NCBI GenBank assembly: GCA_020631735.1
Contig: CM036201.1
Location: 77,462,087-77,526,086, forward strand
Direction of reading: 5' to 3'
DNA from: Saccharum officinarum
Lineage: Eukaryota; Streptophyta; Magnoliopsida; Poales; Poaceae
DNA length: 64,000 bases
Positions 45,165-56,918 of the stretch are shown piece by piece. How positions within the stretch are numbered: position 1 is the stretch's first letter; each line of letters starts with the position of its first letter. The notes beneath the pieces were generated by a model that worked only from the letters and a program-made list of their open reading frames with translations, made no database searches and was not told where the DNA came from. Made by a program: the position numbers and the translations under genes.

Positions 45165-46320
45165 AAAGAAAAGGCCTAATCCTTACCTCCATAAAGAGCA
45201 CCCAAGAGTACCTCGAAAAATCATCAACAATCATTAGAACGTACCACTTCCTATTCTCTAACTAGACACGAGCTAGACCAACTGTGCCCATGTAAAGTAA
45301 CTCGCCGGGTCCCTTGGTCATGACTTGGCTCATAGGGGGTGAGAAGCGACAACCATCTTCCCGTGACGACCAGGGTGACAAACCAAATCCTTCTCAAATT
45401 TCAACTTGAACAATTCTCAAATTAAGTCAAGTGAGCTCAACCTAGCTAGTAAGTCAAAGCTCAAGTGACCCAGTCTCCTATGCCACTTCCATAATTTAGA
45501 AGAGGATCCAGCCACCAAACAATGAAAAGAACCAAATGAGTGAGAAAAATCAGCTCGAAAGACACGGCCAAAAGGGATAATCTGATAAACAAGATTTCCC
45601 TGAAAATTAAGAACTCGAGACAAGCCAGTCTTAAAACGCACTTCAAAGCCGTCGCCAAGGAGTTACGAAACAGAGAGCAAATTAAAATGCAAATTCAAAA
45701 CCAGCGCAACATCCTTGTGAACAAAATTTCGTTGAGCCGAATGGACCCACGAGAAACAACCTAACCTTTGCTATTATCCTCAAATGTGATGTACTCCTTG
45801 CATTGGACGGGTCGAGGCTGGAGAACCGTTTTGAGTTTTCTGTCATGTGACGCGAATAGCCGGAATCAATGAGCCACGTGTTCTCCAAGCCTTCGTCCTA
45901 CATCAACAGAAAGGCATGGGATGAGCAAATGGCGGAACACTGGGGCTAGTAAACTGTGAAGGATACCAGTGTTGGCTCATTTAGGCTAGAAAAGTGTTAG
46001 AAAAAATACCAAACATACCATGTCCCATTTGAGGTGTACTCGTGCTTGTCCTTGCGCTTGCCGGTGTCGTACTTGTCAGAGGAGTGTTTGTTTTTCTTGG
46101 GGCAGTTGGCGACGAAGTGGTTGGGGTCGCCACAGCCGAAGCATCCCTGGTTCGGCCCACCATACCGGCGGTTTATGCGGTTGTTGTGAAACTGTGAGAA
46201 CCGACTGATGACCAATGCTAATTCATCGTCCTCAAGTGCCTCCATCTGTGCTTCTTTCTGCCAAATAAACTTTGTAGCTCTGATTGCAACATCCAAGACA
46301 TTTCCTGACGCTTGTAAATA
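45165..46320 (-). pseudogene. Ty1/copia gag-protease-integrase fragment
   Basis: On the minus strand: end of gag with a zinc knuckle CFGCGDPNHFVANC (near 46140), then a protease start with WLIDSGYSRHMT (near 45880), then the GAG-pre-integrase motif WHRRLGHLSFDLL (near 45460), and a decayed beginning of integrase to ~45170. Domain order protease-integrase before RT identifies copia. Several frame changes occur and RT and RNase H are absent, as are LTRs, so this is a dead internal fragment. Confidence 0.85.
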
Positions 46321-46737
46321 GTTTTGTAGAACCTGTAAATTAAGGGAAAAATGATTTTAGGTGCACAGATCCTAACCAGTACTAATTTGTGTAGGATAAG
46401 AAAACACATAACTGAAGATATTCATTGGTATAGTACTGTAGTACCAATTGATAATGACACCCCGAACACCCAATTCATGAGAATTAAAAAATAAAGGGGG
46501 CATTTGCCTGAATACTTCACATGCATACAAAAGTACTTGGTCTGACAGTTCAGGTGGCAACACATTGGTGCCAACATATATCTTCACACAAATAAAACTG
46601 AAAAGATAAGCCCCTGCTGAAGTTCTGAATCTTGTTCCAGCAGAGCAGTTGCTGCTCTGAAAACTGGCATTTCAGAAGTACTACAGGAAGCAAGCAATGG
46701 TGTAGATTCTACACAAATTTGATTAAATCCAGACAAA
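46321..46737. other. Unannotated spacer
   Basis: AT-rich sequence upstream (minus strand) of the copia fragment. No recognisable feature. Confidence 0.35.
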
Positions 46738-46740
46738 TAA

Positions 46741-46982
46741 GCCCTTGTTTAGATTGAAAAATTTTTCAACCTGATGAATAGTACCACTTTCGTCTTATTT
46801 GACAAATATTGTCCAATCATAGACCAACTAGGCTCAAAAGATTCATCTCGTGATTTTGAACTAAACTGTGTAATTAGATATTTTTTTTACCTACATTTAG
46901 TACTCCATGCAAGCGGCTAAAAATTGATGTGATGGAGAGAGAGTGAAAAAACTTGGAATTTTGAGGTGATCTAAACATGGGG
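46741..46982. mobile_element. Tourist-like MITE
   Basis: 242 bp with inverted ends gcccttgtttagat and atctaaacatgggg and a TAA target duplication (46738-46740 and 46983-46985). The interior has the aagattcatctcgtgatttt block common to this grass MITE family; relatives are at 56919-57257 and 62626-62868. Confidence 0.85.
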
Positions 46983-47211
46983 TAAGATTAGTTTCCTGAC
47001 GGCACTGAGAAGCAGTACAACAAAGATCATTGTCTTTCTGATGGCACTCAGGAAGTACAACAAATAAAGATTATTAAATTTTAAAAGCTAGAATCTCCCA
47101 ATAAATAGCTACAGGGAGTCCTTTTCCATTCCATGACTTTCCTCTTTGAAGTTACAGACGTAGAGTAGATTGTTTTACTTTCAGCAACGAAGGAAGCGAT
47201 GGGGGATCGTG

Positions 47212-47375
47212 CACAGTGGCGGATGTGGGATGCGGGATAAGGGGGGCTAAAACAACAGAGATGTTGATTTGCACGAAGATTTAACGGTGAAATCAAGTTT
47301 TTGCTACAGTAATTAGCATTGAAATCAAGAAATTAGGGGGGGCTGGAGCCCCCCCAGCCCCCCCTTTGGATAAAG
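47212..47375. mobile_element. hAT (Tip100-like) fragment
   Basis: Starts cagtggcggatgtggg, the usual terminus of this hAT group, and has ggggggctggagccccccc, a short perfect inverted repeat, near 47337-47360. The opposite terminus is missing. Weakly supported. Confidence 0.4.
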
Positions 47376-47429
47376 CAATCCAAACTCAGTGATCCTAAAA
47401 ATAGTCTTTCAGATATGTACCTGCTCGGC

Positions 47430-48030
47430 GGCCGACTGACATCCACCGCCGCTGCGTCGTCGTGGCCAGATATGTACCTGCTCGGCGATGAGAGCGCCGG
47501 GGAGAACGAGGACAGCGCAGTAATTGCATTGCTATCTCTGTGCAGATCTATTATTCATATAATATCATTAAAATTCAGAGAAGCGCGGTAATTGCATTGC
47601 TATCTCTGTGCAGCTACAACACCCGAACGACATCCGAATTGCTATCTTCTCTATCCAGTTACATGTATGAATTAAGGACGAAATTATAGATGCTAACCTG
47701 CGAGGGCTTAGGGTTCAGGCGTGTGGACGTCCGCTGCGCTGCCTCTGTCGCAGCCGGCCGCTCGCCACCAACGTCCTCCGGTCCCGTCCGCTCGCCGCCA
47801 ACGTCCAGGCCGGTCCGCCGCCAACGTCCTCCGGCCGCGGTGCCGTCCAGGCCGATGTCCTCCGGTCCCGTCCGCTCGCCGCCAACGTCCTCCGGCCGCG
47901 GTGCCGTCGAGGCCGTGAGGAAGGCCGAGCTAGCACGATCTCGGCCGCGCCGTCGTGAGGAAGACCTAGGCACCACGATCGATCTCGGCCGCGCCGTCGT
48001 GAGGAAGACCTAGCCACGCGCGGTCCAGGA
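47430..48030. repeat. GC-rich tandem-repeat region
   Basis: Phrases such as gtcccgtccgctcgccgcca, acgtcctccggccgcggtgc and gatctcggccgcgccgtcgt recur two to three times at 47770-48010. The agatatgtacctgctcggcg phrase recurs at about 47414 and 47468, and the ggtaattgcattgctatctc phrase at about 47520 and 47590. Open frames on both strands are long only because of GC content. I cannot name the source; a decayed DNA transposon carrying host sequence is possible. Confidence 0.5.
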
Positions 48031-48332
48031 CTTGAAGAGACGTACACGGGAAACTGAGCCGGCGGCCGCGCGGCGTAGATGCGAGCCGCGAGTGCGAGGA
48101 TGCCGCGGGCGTGAGGGGGTACTGCACATCCAAACAAGCAGGACCGTCGGATATGGTAGAGGAAAGAGAGAGAATACGTGGGAGTTAATCTGGTGCATCT
48201 ATTTTCGGTGAGTTCTATTTCTGTGGGAGGGTGAATGTATTTTAAGTGATGACTGTGGAGGTGGTATTTGTTAGGTGAATGTAGGATAATTTGAAGTGGT
48301 ATATTATAGGAGTAGAGATAGAGATATATATA

Positions 48333-49003
48333 CGTGCTAGTCGTCGTCAGCTCTCCATCAAGTCCACCGCCGTTGACCACGCCTCGCTCGCTCGATCGTC
48401 GGCCTGCGCAATACTCTCTCTGTCCCTGAAAGGATAGATTTCTAGAATCCGTGCCAGTCAAACTTTTCTAAGTTTGACTAACTTTATAGAAAAGAGCATC
48501 AATATCTATGACATAAAATAAGTATTTTATGAAAATATATTCCATGATAAATCTAATGATATTAATTTGGTACCATAAATCTTAGCGTTTTTTTCTAAAA
48601 ATTTAGTTAAAATTTAAAAAGTTTGACTTAAGACAACTCTAGAAATCCATCCTAGGGACAGAGGGAGTAGTAATAGTCAATCGTGCTGACGTAGCGTGCA
48701 TCCAAATCACGCATGTTTCTACGCCGGCCGGCCGCGTGAGGATGACATCTCACAGTCGTTGCATTCGCTAATTTATACCGCGTTGTGCACGTCGGCAGCG
48801 ACTAGTCTGACTATTATTCCAGCATTTCCTGTTGCATTGGTTACCTCTATACATCACTGCGTCAGTTCGATCACTTGGTTACCACTCTCTGACAGCGCCA
48901 CCTGCTTTTGCCGAGCCGCGGTACGTGCTAATGTGCTCTAGTTTGAAGTTTGAACTCTGAACGTACGTGGATTCCTTCGATCTGGCCGTGTCGCGGGCAA
49001 GCA
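48333..49003. repeat. Duplicated WAK upstream segment, copy B
   Basis: Same orientation and order as 12057-12212 plus 29574-29815. It is interrupted only by a Stowaway MITE at 48414. No WAK exon lies on its low-coordinate side; copia and GC-rich repeat sequence is found there instead. It probably marks the upstream region of a lost WAK paralogue. A CACTA element starts about 50 bp after it. Confidence 0.88.
48414..48667. mobile_element. Stowaway-like MITE inside duplicated segment B
   Basis: 254 bp with inverted ends ctctctctgtccctgaaagg and the complement of cctagggacagagggag, flanked by TA (48412-48413 and 48668-48669). The matching host position in copy A (around 12146) has no insertion, which fixes the boundaries. 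Confidence 0.93.
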
Positions 49004-49056
49004 CAAGCTTGGGCCGTTCGCTCCTGGGAAGCAGCTGCCTCGCTCGTCGTCACTGC

Positions 49057-49440
49057 CACTACGGCAGACAGTGCCTTTGCCTAGCGTCTGGGTCTTTGCT
49101 AAGCGCTATTTATCGGGCGCTCGGCAAAGAATGCGCTCGGCAATGACTCCTTTGCCTAGCGTCATGCCCTCGGCAAAGAGAAACACTCGGCAAAGAACGT
49201 CTTTGCCAAGCGCCAGGCGCTCGGCAAAGGATAGCACTCGGCAAAGAGCCACCGCGGAATATACCGTCGTTCTTTGCCAAGCGCCCTCCGTTAGGCGCTC
49301 GGCAAAGGTGGCTCTTTGCCGAGCGCCCTGCGTTAGGCGCTAGGCAAAGGTGTCTCTTTGCCGAGTGCCAACCTTGGCGCTCGGCAAAGGCACCTCTTTG
49401 CCGAGCGCTGACATTTGGCGCTCGGCAAAGAATTTTCTTT
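49057..49440. repeat. 5' subterminal repeats of the second CACTA element
   Basis: About ten copies of tttgccgagcgc / gcgctcggcaaa alternate in direct and inverted orientation, giving many small hairpins. Confidence 0.93.
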
Positions 49441-49616
49441 TTTTTTTGTTTTTTTGTTTCAAACTTTTTTGTCATGCATTACACATTATTTAAAAGTATA
49501 TATTAAGTTTTGGTACTTTTTTAAATCTTTTTACTATTTATCATTAGTTTATTTGATTTAATTGAATTTCTCCGATAAATGCGTGTTTGAACTGTAGGTG
49601 CATCGAATCTCCGAAT

Positions 49617-49889
49617 TGGACGGTTCGAAAATTGATATTCGCATTACTTAGCGTATGTTAAGGCCGTATCCTGGAGCACGCATGAAATATCGAACATCTA
49701 GCGTACGGAACATGGCGACCAAGTTGCGCGTGAAGTGCTATTAAATTAAAAAAAAAGCAAACAAAGTTCGAAAATCACGAAACTTAGCGAAACGTCTTTG
49801 GAGCACATGTGGAGGCTATGGTCAAAATTTGGTAAAGTTTTGTGCACGTTGTCACGTAAGTTAGTTAGAATATCAATTTTCGAACCGTC
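49617..49889. repeat. Inverted repeat before the transposase fragment
   Basis: The 22-bp sequence at 49619-49640 (ggacggttcgaaaattgata and two more bases) is found inverted at 49869-49888, directly before the first recognisable transposase codons. It may mark the junction of the internal deletion that removed the transposase N-terminus; this is inference. Confidence 0.6.
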
Positions 49890-49892
49890 CCA

Positions 49893-52655
49893 ATGAAAAT
49901 CCTACGGTACCTCCCTTTCTTGCCGAGGATCCAACGGCTACACATGAGCGAGGAGCATGCTAAGCAGATGACATGGCACAAACTGGGGAAACGATACAAT
50001 CCCGACAAGATGGTGCATCCATCCGATGGTGAAGCATGGCAACACTTTGTCGCATCCATCATGAGAAAGCGTCAGAGGCTCATAATGTACGCGTGGCGCT
50101 GGCAACAGATGGGTTCAATCCTTATGGTATGATGGCTGCCCCGTACACGTGTTGGCCCGTGTTCGTCATCCCACTGAACCTCCCCCCTGGCGTCTCCTTT
50201 CAACGTTTGAACGTATTCTTGTCGTTGATTATTTCTGGACACCCGGGGAAGAAGATGGGTGTCTTCATGGAGCCTCTGATTGATGAACTCGTCAGTGCTT
50301 GGGAGGATGGGGTGTGGACATACGATCGAGCTACAAAGACCGTCTTCAAAATGCACGTTTGGTACCAGTACTCCATGCATGACTTCCTAGCTTATGGGAT
50401 ATTTAGCGGTTGGTGTGTCCACGGGAAGTTCCCATGTCCATTATGCAAGGCTCATCTGAGGTTCATCTGGCTCAAGAACGGTGGCAAGTATTCGTCGTTC
50501 GACAAACATCGTCAATTCCTGCCCCTCGACAACGCATTTAGGCGAGACACCGTGGGCTTTACGAAAGGTGTCGAAGTCACTGAACCTCCACCACAGATGA
50601 TGACTCCTGCCGAGGTCCATGCTCAGATTGATGCTCTCGTGGAGAATGAACAAGGTGATGGGTTCGTGGGATATAGCGAGGAACACATGTGGACTCATAA
50701 GTCTGGCTTGACGAGGCTCCCTTATTTTGATGACCTCCTCATGCCACATTACATTGATGTCATGCACACCGAAAAGAATGTCATAGAGGCACTCTGGGCA
50801 ACGCTCATGAACACTAAAAAGTCAAAAGACAACCCTAAGGCTCGAGTGGACCTCGCAGAGTTGTGTCATAGACCACATCAAGAGATACGAGCTCCTAGTG
50901 GTGGTAGGACATGGAAAAGGCCTAAGGCGGATTTTGTCTTGGATCCCAGACAAAGGAGGGAAGTACTCGAATGGATGAAGACGTTGATGTTCCCCGATGG
51001 GTACGCAGCAAATCTGAGGAGGGGAGTGAACTTAAGTACTCTCCGAGTGAACGGGATGAAGAGTCATGACTACCACATTTGGATTGAGCGTCTTCTCCCG
51101 ACGATGGTCCGAGGCTTCGTCCCTGACCCCATATGGACAGTGCTGGCAGAGTTGAGCTACTTCTTCCGCTAGCTCTGTGCCAAGGAGTTATCTCGGTCCA
51201 TGATTGCAGACTTGGAAAAAGTGTCACCTGTCCTACTTTGCAAGTTGGAGAAAATCTTTCCACCAGGCTTCTTCAATCCCATGCAGCATCTGATATTACA
51301 CCTCCCGTATGAGGCACGGATGGGAGGGCCCGTGCAGGCCCGTTGGTGCTATCCAATCGAGAGGTGCCTAAAGACTCTTCGAAAAAAGTGCAAAAACAAG
51401 GGTAAAATCGAGGCTTCCATTGCAAGTGCATTCACTTTGGAGGAGACGTCAAACTTCACAACATCGTATTACGACGACACCCTTCCAAGTGTGCATAATC
51501 CACCTCCTCGCTACAATGCTGATGAAAATGAGTGGACCCTCAGCCTTTTTCGAGGGCAACTTGGAAGAGCCAGTGGGTCAACCACTAAACCCTTGTCAAA
51601 TGTGGAGTGGCGTAAAATTATGTTGTATGTGCTGACCAACCTAGAAGAGGTGGACCCATACATTGTGTAAGTTCTCAACGTACTAGTTTCAATAATCCCG
51701 CACCTTTTCTACATCTAACCCCCTTGTTACTCGTCACAGGGAATTCATTCGTCAATACTGGCACCGTTCAAGGGAGCCTACCCCGTCGGAACAAGACACC
51801 CTCCTCGCCAATGGTGCAGGACAAGGGAGGCCCGATTTCATTAGTTGGTTCTCAACCAAGGCCCGAACCGATCCTTCTATCGGTGCTGACCTGAGATGTG
51901 TTGGCAATGGGTGTGACCGCCGAGTCAAGTCATTGTCCGCTTATGACGTGAATGGATTTCGGTTTCACACAACAAGCTATGAGCGCGTGCGGCCAAATCG
52001 AAAGACCACAAATAGCGGGGTTTTTACGCCCGGCACTGATGGCAGGGACTACTATGGAAGAGTTGAAGAAATATACGAAATCACATTCCCTGGTAGCACC
52101 AAAGCTCGTCCTGTCATATTCAAATGCCATTGGTTTGATCCGGAAGTAACGAGGAAGACCCCAAATCTTGGTCTTGTTGAAATTCGACAGGATTCTGTCT
52201 ATCCAAGAGACGATGTGTATATTGTGGCACAACAGGCCACACAAGTTTATTATACGCCATATGCTTGCAAGACTAGTCCGGATCTCAGTGGTTGGTGTGT
52301 TGTGCACAAGGTGTCGCCACATGGCGGAGCACCTCTCCCAAATGATGAAGACTACCACTTCAACCCAACCACGTATGACGGAGAGTTTTACCAAGAAGAT
52401 GGGCTACAAGGGAGGTTCGAGATAGACTTAACCTGTGAGATAGGAATGGATGTAGATAATGTAATGGTCATTGATGATGACGACGGAGATGAGGTGCGAG
52501 ATCCAAACGACTTACAAATGCTTGAGCGGTTGCGTCTAGGCAATGACGATGAAGACAACATTCCTCCGCCAGATGTCGTTGATTATTTTGACCTGGTTGA
52601 TAGTGATGATGAGACTTACGGTCCAGCTAATCCTGATCATGAAGAATATTTGTAA
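49893..52655 (+). pseudogene. TNP2-like CACTA transposase, N-terminally truncated, with frameshift and nonsense codon
   Basis: Two exons: 49893-51666 and 51740-52655 (TAA). The first contains the Transposase_21 catalytic region (LRYLPFLPRIQRLHMS, then ALATDGFNPYG, then HYIDVMHTEKNVIEAL), followed by DUF4218 (FPPGFFNPMQHLILHL). The second exon contains DUF4216 (YYGRVEEIYEITFPG, then FKCHWFDP) and an acidic tail. Lesions: one base is missing between 50049 and 50050, shifting the frame inside the catalytic region; a TAG at 51170-51172 interrupts the frame between the catalytic part and DUF4218. The usual N-terminal few hundred residues are absent. The product cannot be functional without several corrections. 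Confidence 0.9.
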
Positions 52656-52754
52656 CATACATGTAATACTTTCAAATTTTATAATTTAGTTTTGTTTATT
52701 TTGTATCTATTTCTAATTACATCTCCGTTCTTAATTGCAGGTGATTGAGCAACA

Positions 52755-54956
52755 ATGCCAGGGGGCCGTCAGAGGAGCCTAAGCCACTTCTACCAGGGCT
52801 CTGGTAGTGGAAGGGGCGCGGATGACGCGCTAGAGCCCACTCCAGCGGGGACGAGACGCCGCAGGATGGCGAGGAGGACGGCGAGGAGGCCGACGAGGAC
52901 GACTCCCGTGGTCCAGCCTGAGCCTCAGCAAGAGGACGACGAGGATCAGCCGCAGCAGGAGGAGGAGGACGAGGAGCAGCAGGTGGTGCAGCAGGACGAG
53001 GAGGACGAGGGGGACGACGACGGGGACCTCGGCGGTGGCGGGGCCGAGGGCTCTGCCGGGACGTCGTCTTCCACTGCTGCGGGGAGTGTCTACTTCCAAG
53101 GTCCCACGTCTCTCCCTGACAAACCGAGGCGACGCATTTCGATTGTCCCAGAGGGCAAGCGTAAGACACCTCTACATGTTATCACTATTACTTTGTATCC
53201 TTTGTTCAAAATCTAAATATATACTAATATATTTACTCAATCACTTGTGCAGGACCTGGAGGGTTGTGTCGGAAGAGGATTCACGCCATGTGAATGGCGT
53301 CCTAGGGGCCCTGGTCAGGCACTACTTCCCTGGCATTGTAACACATGCCGGGAAGGACGAGCATGCCTACACGTGGGCCCACTATGAGTCCGCCCACCAC
53401 GCCACCGCAGGCAACGTGGCAGCGCACATCCTTCAGGAGTTCTGGGTAAGTCTTCCTCGCACTACATGCCTCAATGCAACACATTCATTGGATCCTACTT
53501 GAAATAACTAATGCATACATCGTGTCTTCATATGCAGACATACTTCAAGCTCGACGAGAGCTACGAGGGCAATGCGGACGTCGTGGCTAGGAAAGCTTGC
53601 AGGAAGCGCGTTATGGACATGTACCACGAGGCGAGAGTCCAGGCCATCAGAGATTACTATGGGAAGCAATTTGGAGAGAGCGTCAACAAGAAACAAATCC
53701 GAGATCGGAGGCTCTCTCTCACCAAAGAGCAGTTCATGCAGGTAACTGAACAACTTTAAATTAAGTTCCTTTCAACATTAGGTGCTATGAACTTGACTGC
53801 CTAACGTGTCGATTACTTCATGACGTGTAGGTCATTCCTTGGTGGTGCGAAAAGTCCCCTGAGGCGTGGGGGCAAATCGTGGACCGTTGGCTGAGCGAGG
53901 AGTGGCGGCAGCAGCACGCGGCTGCCCGGGCTCACCGTTTGGCCATGCCAGGTGTACCTCACCATCAAGGCAACTGCAACGTCGGCGGCTTCGGCCGAGC
54001 TTGGGTACGTCATCATGTTTGTAACTGTTGCCATGCTTTAATGTAACTAGGCAAAGACTACTAACAAACTTCTCTTCGTTCTCGCAGTCGGCGGCGCACG
54101 GTGGCCAGCCATGCTCCTACTTCACCGCATATACCATGTCACACAAGGGCAAGGCGACGTCCGACGTCTCCTTCAACCCGGAGGACCCGCCCGAGGCGTA
54201 CACAAGTGAGAGCGCCTACAAGAAAGTCACCGAGTACCATGAGGCGGCGAGGACGATGTATGGGTCGGATTATGATCCAACGACTGACAACATCGATGCG
54301 CGCCTCGTCATGTGTCTTGGAAAGGGAAAGCAGCATGGGCGCTACTGGATGGCCAACAGCGTGATTGACACCACCACTACTCCCACTCTCTCCCAGATCC
54401 GAGCACAGACCACGAGTGGCTCCGGACTCCCGCCGATACGCGAGCGGCCGGCCTATGGACAGGCCCAGGTCGAGGCACTACAGGTTAGTTTTGGTTTACT
54501 CGTCGTGCATTACACGAGGATTTCCTTGTCGCTTCACTAACATTACCTTTGCAACAATGTATAGGCTCAGGTGGAAACTTCGAACAAGAGGGCCGACGAG
54601 CTGGAGGCGGTTGTGGCTTCAGAGCGGGCGGCGCGACTGGCAAGTGACCAGAGGATGTCGGACGTGCTGGCGTTTCTGTAGAGTTCTCTGGGTGTTACTT
54701 TGCCACCCAGCTTGATGGGTCCACCTCAGCCTCCTCCCGTCATTCCTCCCTTCGTTGCTCTCAACACTACTCCGGTGAGTAATATATATCATACATGCAT
54801 GTTATTTAGCTATTTAACTTTGTCTCATGCAATCGCTGCTCCTGTGTGTAGCCTCAGTCGGCGGGTTCGAACCACGTGCCGAACGAGCATGGGGACCGTC
54901 GCCGCCGTCACATGGGTGGCCCGGGTACCAACCTCCACCGCCGCCTCAGTGAGTAA
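52755..54956 (+). pseudogene. CACTA accessory gene (plant transposase Ptta/En-Spm type), decayed
   Basis: Seven exons with GT-AG introns: 52755-53160, 53253-53445, 53538-53741, 53831-54004, 54088-54483, 54565-54774 and 54852-54956 (TAA). Exon 1 is basic and then very acidic (Glu/Gln/Asp runs). Exons 2-5 hold the conserved region with YTWAHYESAHHA, WWCEKSPEAWGQIVDRW and HKGKATSDVSFNPED. Exon 6 has a short coiled coil and then an in-frame TAG at 54679-54681 in a position where Gln is expected. The exon 1 to exon 2 junction is one base out of phase with the conserved frame of exon 2, suggesting a lost base at the donor (53160/53161). Family members bind the subterminal repeats. There is no protease domain. 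Confidence 0.85.
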
Positions 54957-55280
54957 CGTCGAAGTTGTTGTCATGTATTCCTTCTCTTGGTGATGGACCT
55001 GGACTTGTTGTGTTGAACTTCATGTCATGGACTTGGACTTGTTGTGTTGAACTTCATGAACATCAAGTTGTTGTAATGGACTTTATCGCCGAATAAGTGA
55101 TGCTATTATGAGATATATGTGCTATTGTGATATATATGGTGATGGTGGTGACAGAAGCGATGAAATTATGATATAAATGGTGTTATTTGTGTTCATGGTG
55201 ATATCCATTTGATGTATATATACGATATGTTGTGTTTGCAGCGATAGAAAGCAAAAAATAAAAAAACAACAAAATCTGGG
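54957..55280. other. 3' flank of the accessory gene
   Basis: Contains two near copies of ggacttggacttgttgtgtt (54997 and 55026) and then AT-rich sequence, presumably the 3' untranslated region. Confidence 0.45.
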
Positions 55281-55284
55281 TTCC

Positions 55285-55973
55285 AGATTTGCCTAGCGCA
55301 GCGCTAGGCAAAGAGCTTTGTAGTTTACCCAGCTTTGCCGAGCGCCAAGCTGAAGGCGCTAGGCAAAGATTTTTTTTAAAAAAAATTATTTCTCTTTGCC
55401 GAGCGCCAGGCGGGAGGCGCTAGGCAAAGAATTTTTTTTAAAAAAAATCAGTGTGGTCTTTGCCGAGCGCCAGGCTAGAAGCGCTAGGCAAAGAATTTTT
55501 TTTAAAAAATCAGTTTGCTCTTTGCCGAGCGCCAGGCTGGAGGCGCTAGGCAAAGATTTTTTTTAAAAAAAATTGTTTCTCTTTGCCGAGCGCCAGGCGG
55601 GAGGCGCTAGGCAAAGAATTTTTTTAAAAAAATCGGTGTAGTCTTTGCCGAGCGCCAGGCTGGAAGCGCTAGGCAAAGAATTTTTTTTAAAAAAATCAAT
55701 TTGCTCTTTGCCGAGCGTCTTATTGGAGGCGCTCGGCAAAGAAAACGTCACGCCGTGACTACCGCTGTGACCGTCGCTTTTCTTTGCCGAGTGCCGCCTA
55801 GGCGCTCGGCAAAGGCTTTGCCGAGCGCCCGATAAAAAAACGCTCGGCAAAGGAGGCTTTGCCGAGCATTTCATTGCCGGGATCCCTTTGCCGAGCGTTG
55901 CGCTCAGCAAAGCCTTTGCCGAGCGCAATTCGGCCGTCTCAGGCGCTAGGCAAAGCTGCAGTCTACAGTAGTG
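55285..55973. repeat. 3' subterminal repeat array of the second CACTA element
   Basis: Six or more units of ~80 bp. Each has tttgccgagcgcc, caggc, a short spacer, ggcgctaggcaaagaa, and an A/T spacer of about eight T and eight A (itself a perfect palindrome). The last units (55740-55950) lose the A/T spacer and lead to the terminus. Every unit is a hairpin. Confidence 0.93.
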
Positions 55974-56094
55974 TACCACGCTCTCCAATCCTAGCTAGCC
56001 TTTGGCTTTGCGAACGGAAAGGGCTCACACAGTGCCACCAACAGCTAGGGGCGAATCTAGGATCAATCGTCGCCGGGGTCGGCCTAGCCTTAGA

Positions 56095-56430
56095 GCCATA
56101 ACTAAGTGGTTACCTCTTATGATTTCACCCTATGACTACGATCATCAATATTCTGAAAACGAACTATAATATTATCATTTTGAATTGCATCAAGAAATTC
56201 TTGCTCAACGGAACAAATGACACAATCATTCATAAATCCATCGCTGATTCGGTTTCACATGCCTATCTTCACAATTTTTACTACTGAGAAACACTTTCCC
56301 ACTGACACCGTCGCAATAGCACGAACTAGCACAAGGTTGAGGAGGCAATATACCAAAGGAAAAGAAAGATTTTTGTTTGTATCCATCATCAGTTTACGAA
56401 GCTCAGAAATAGTGACCACTTGGGAAATCT
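56095..56430 (-). pseudogene. hAT transposase C-terminal dimerisation region, fragment
   Basis: On the minus strand the frame reads LSFPLVYCLLNLVLV, then the IATVSVGKCFSVVKIVK signature, a stop, and then FMNDCVICSVEQEFLDAI. This is the C-terminal dimerisation block of plant hAT transposases of the TTF-type zinc-finger group. One in-frame TGA and no upstream domains: a dead fragment. Confidence 0.8.
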
Positions 56431-56918
56431 AGCATCCGCTCGCACACTATGATTAAAAAGTCACAAATTTACTATTTTACTTATGTGACATGTTTGATGG
56501 CAAGATGAATAGACGAACGCTGAACGTACTCTCTAGTATCTAGTATGTTGGAATATGCAAGCCAATTGTCTTTTACTGCAAAATATAAAAAACCATAAGA
56601 TGCAAGCATCTCACAATTATACTATTGTAGATTGGGGAGCAAACAATAGTTTTGAGATAGGATTTGGGATTTTAAGGTACCTCGGTAGAATACAGGTAGG
56701 GATATTCCGTACTTTAGCATGAATGAATCAACGGAGACTCGGAGAGCGGCGGCGGCGGCGGCCGTGCGGCGTCCACTCATCCGTCGTCGCCGTCAACACC
56801 AAGCGAGACGGTTACGAATCCTATGATCACGAAATGGCGACGAGAGCGCTGACGCGCCGACGGGAGAAGAATTGTCGAATGTTTCTGGCTTTCTGCAGGC
56901 TACGGCAAGCTACTGAGT

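Larger units (their letters stand above)
49057..55973 (+). mobile_element. CACTA transposon with both termini, 6.9 kb, defective
   Basis: The left terminus is CACTACGGCAGACAGTGCC at 49057; the right terminus read inward from 55973 is CACTACTGTAGACTGCAGC. Both run into tttgcctagcg subterminal repeats. Flanking triplets are tgc and tac, a 3-bp target duplication with one change. Inside, in the same orientation, are a 5'-truncated TNP2 transposase and a seven-exon accessory gene, both broken. The element family differs from the one at 1-7498 in termini, subterminal repeats and accessory gene (no protease domain). Confidence 0.92.

Noticed and set aside
47715..48461. 248-codon minus-strand open frame in GC-rich repeats
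   Set aside because: Composition and internal repeats explain it; it runs through the boundary of the duplicated WAK segment.
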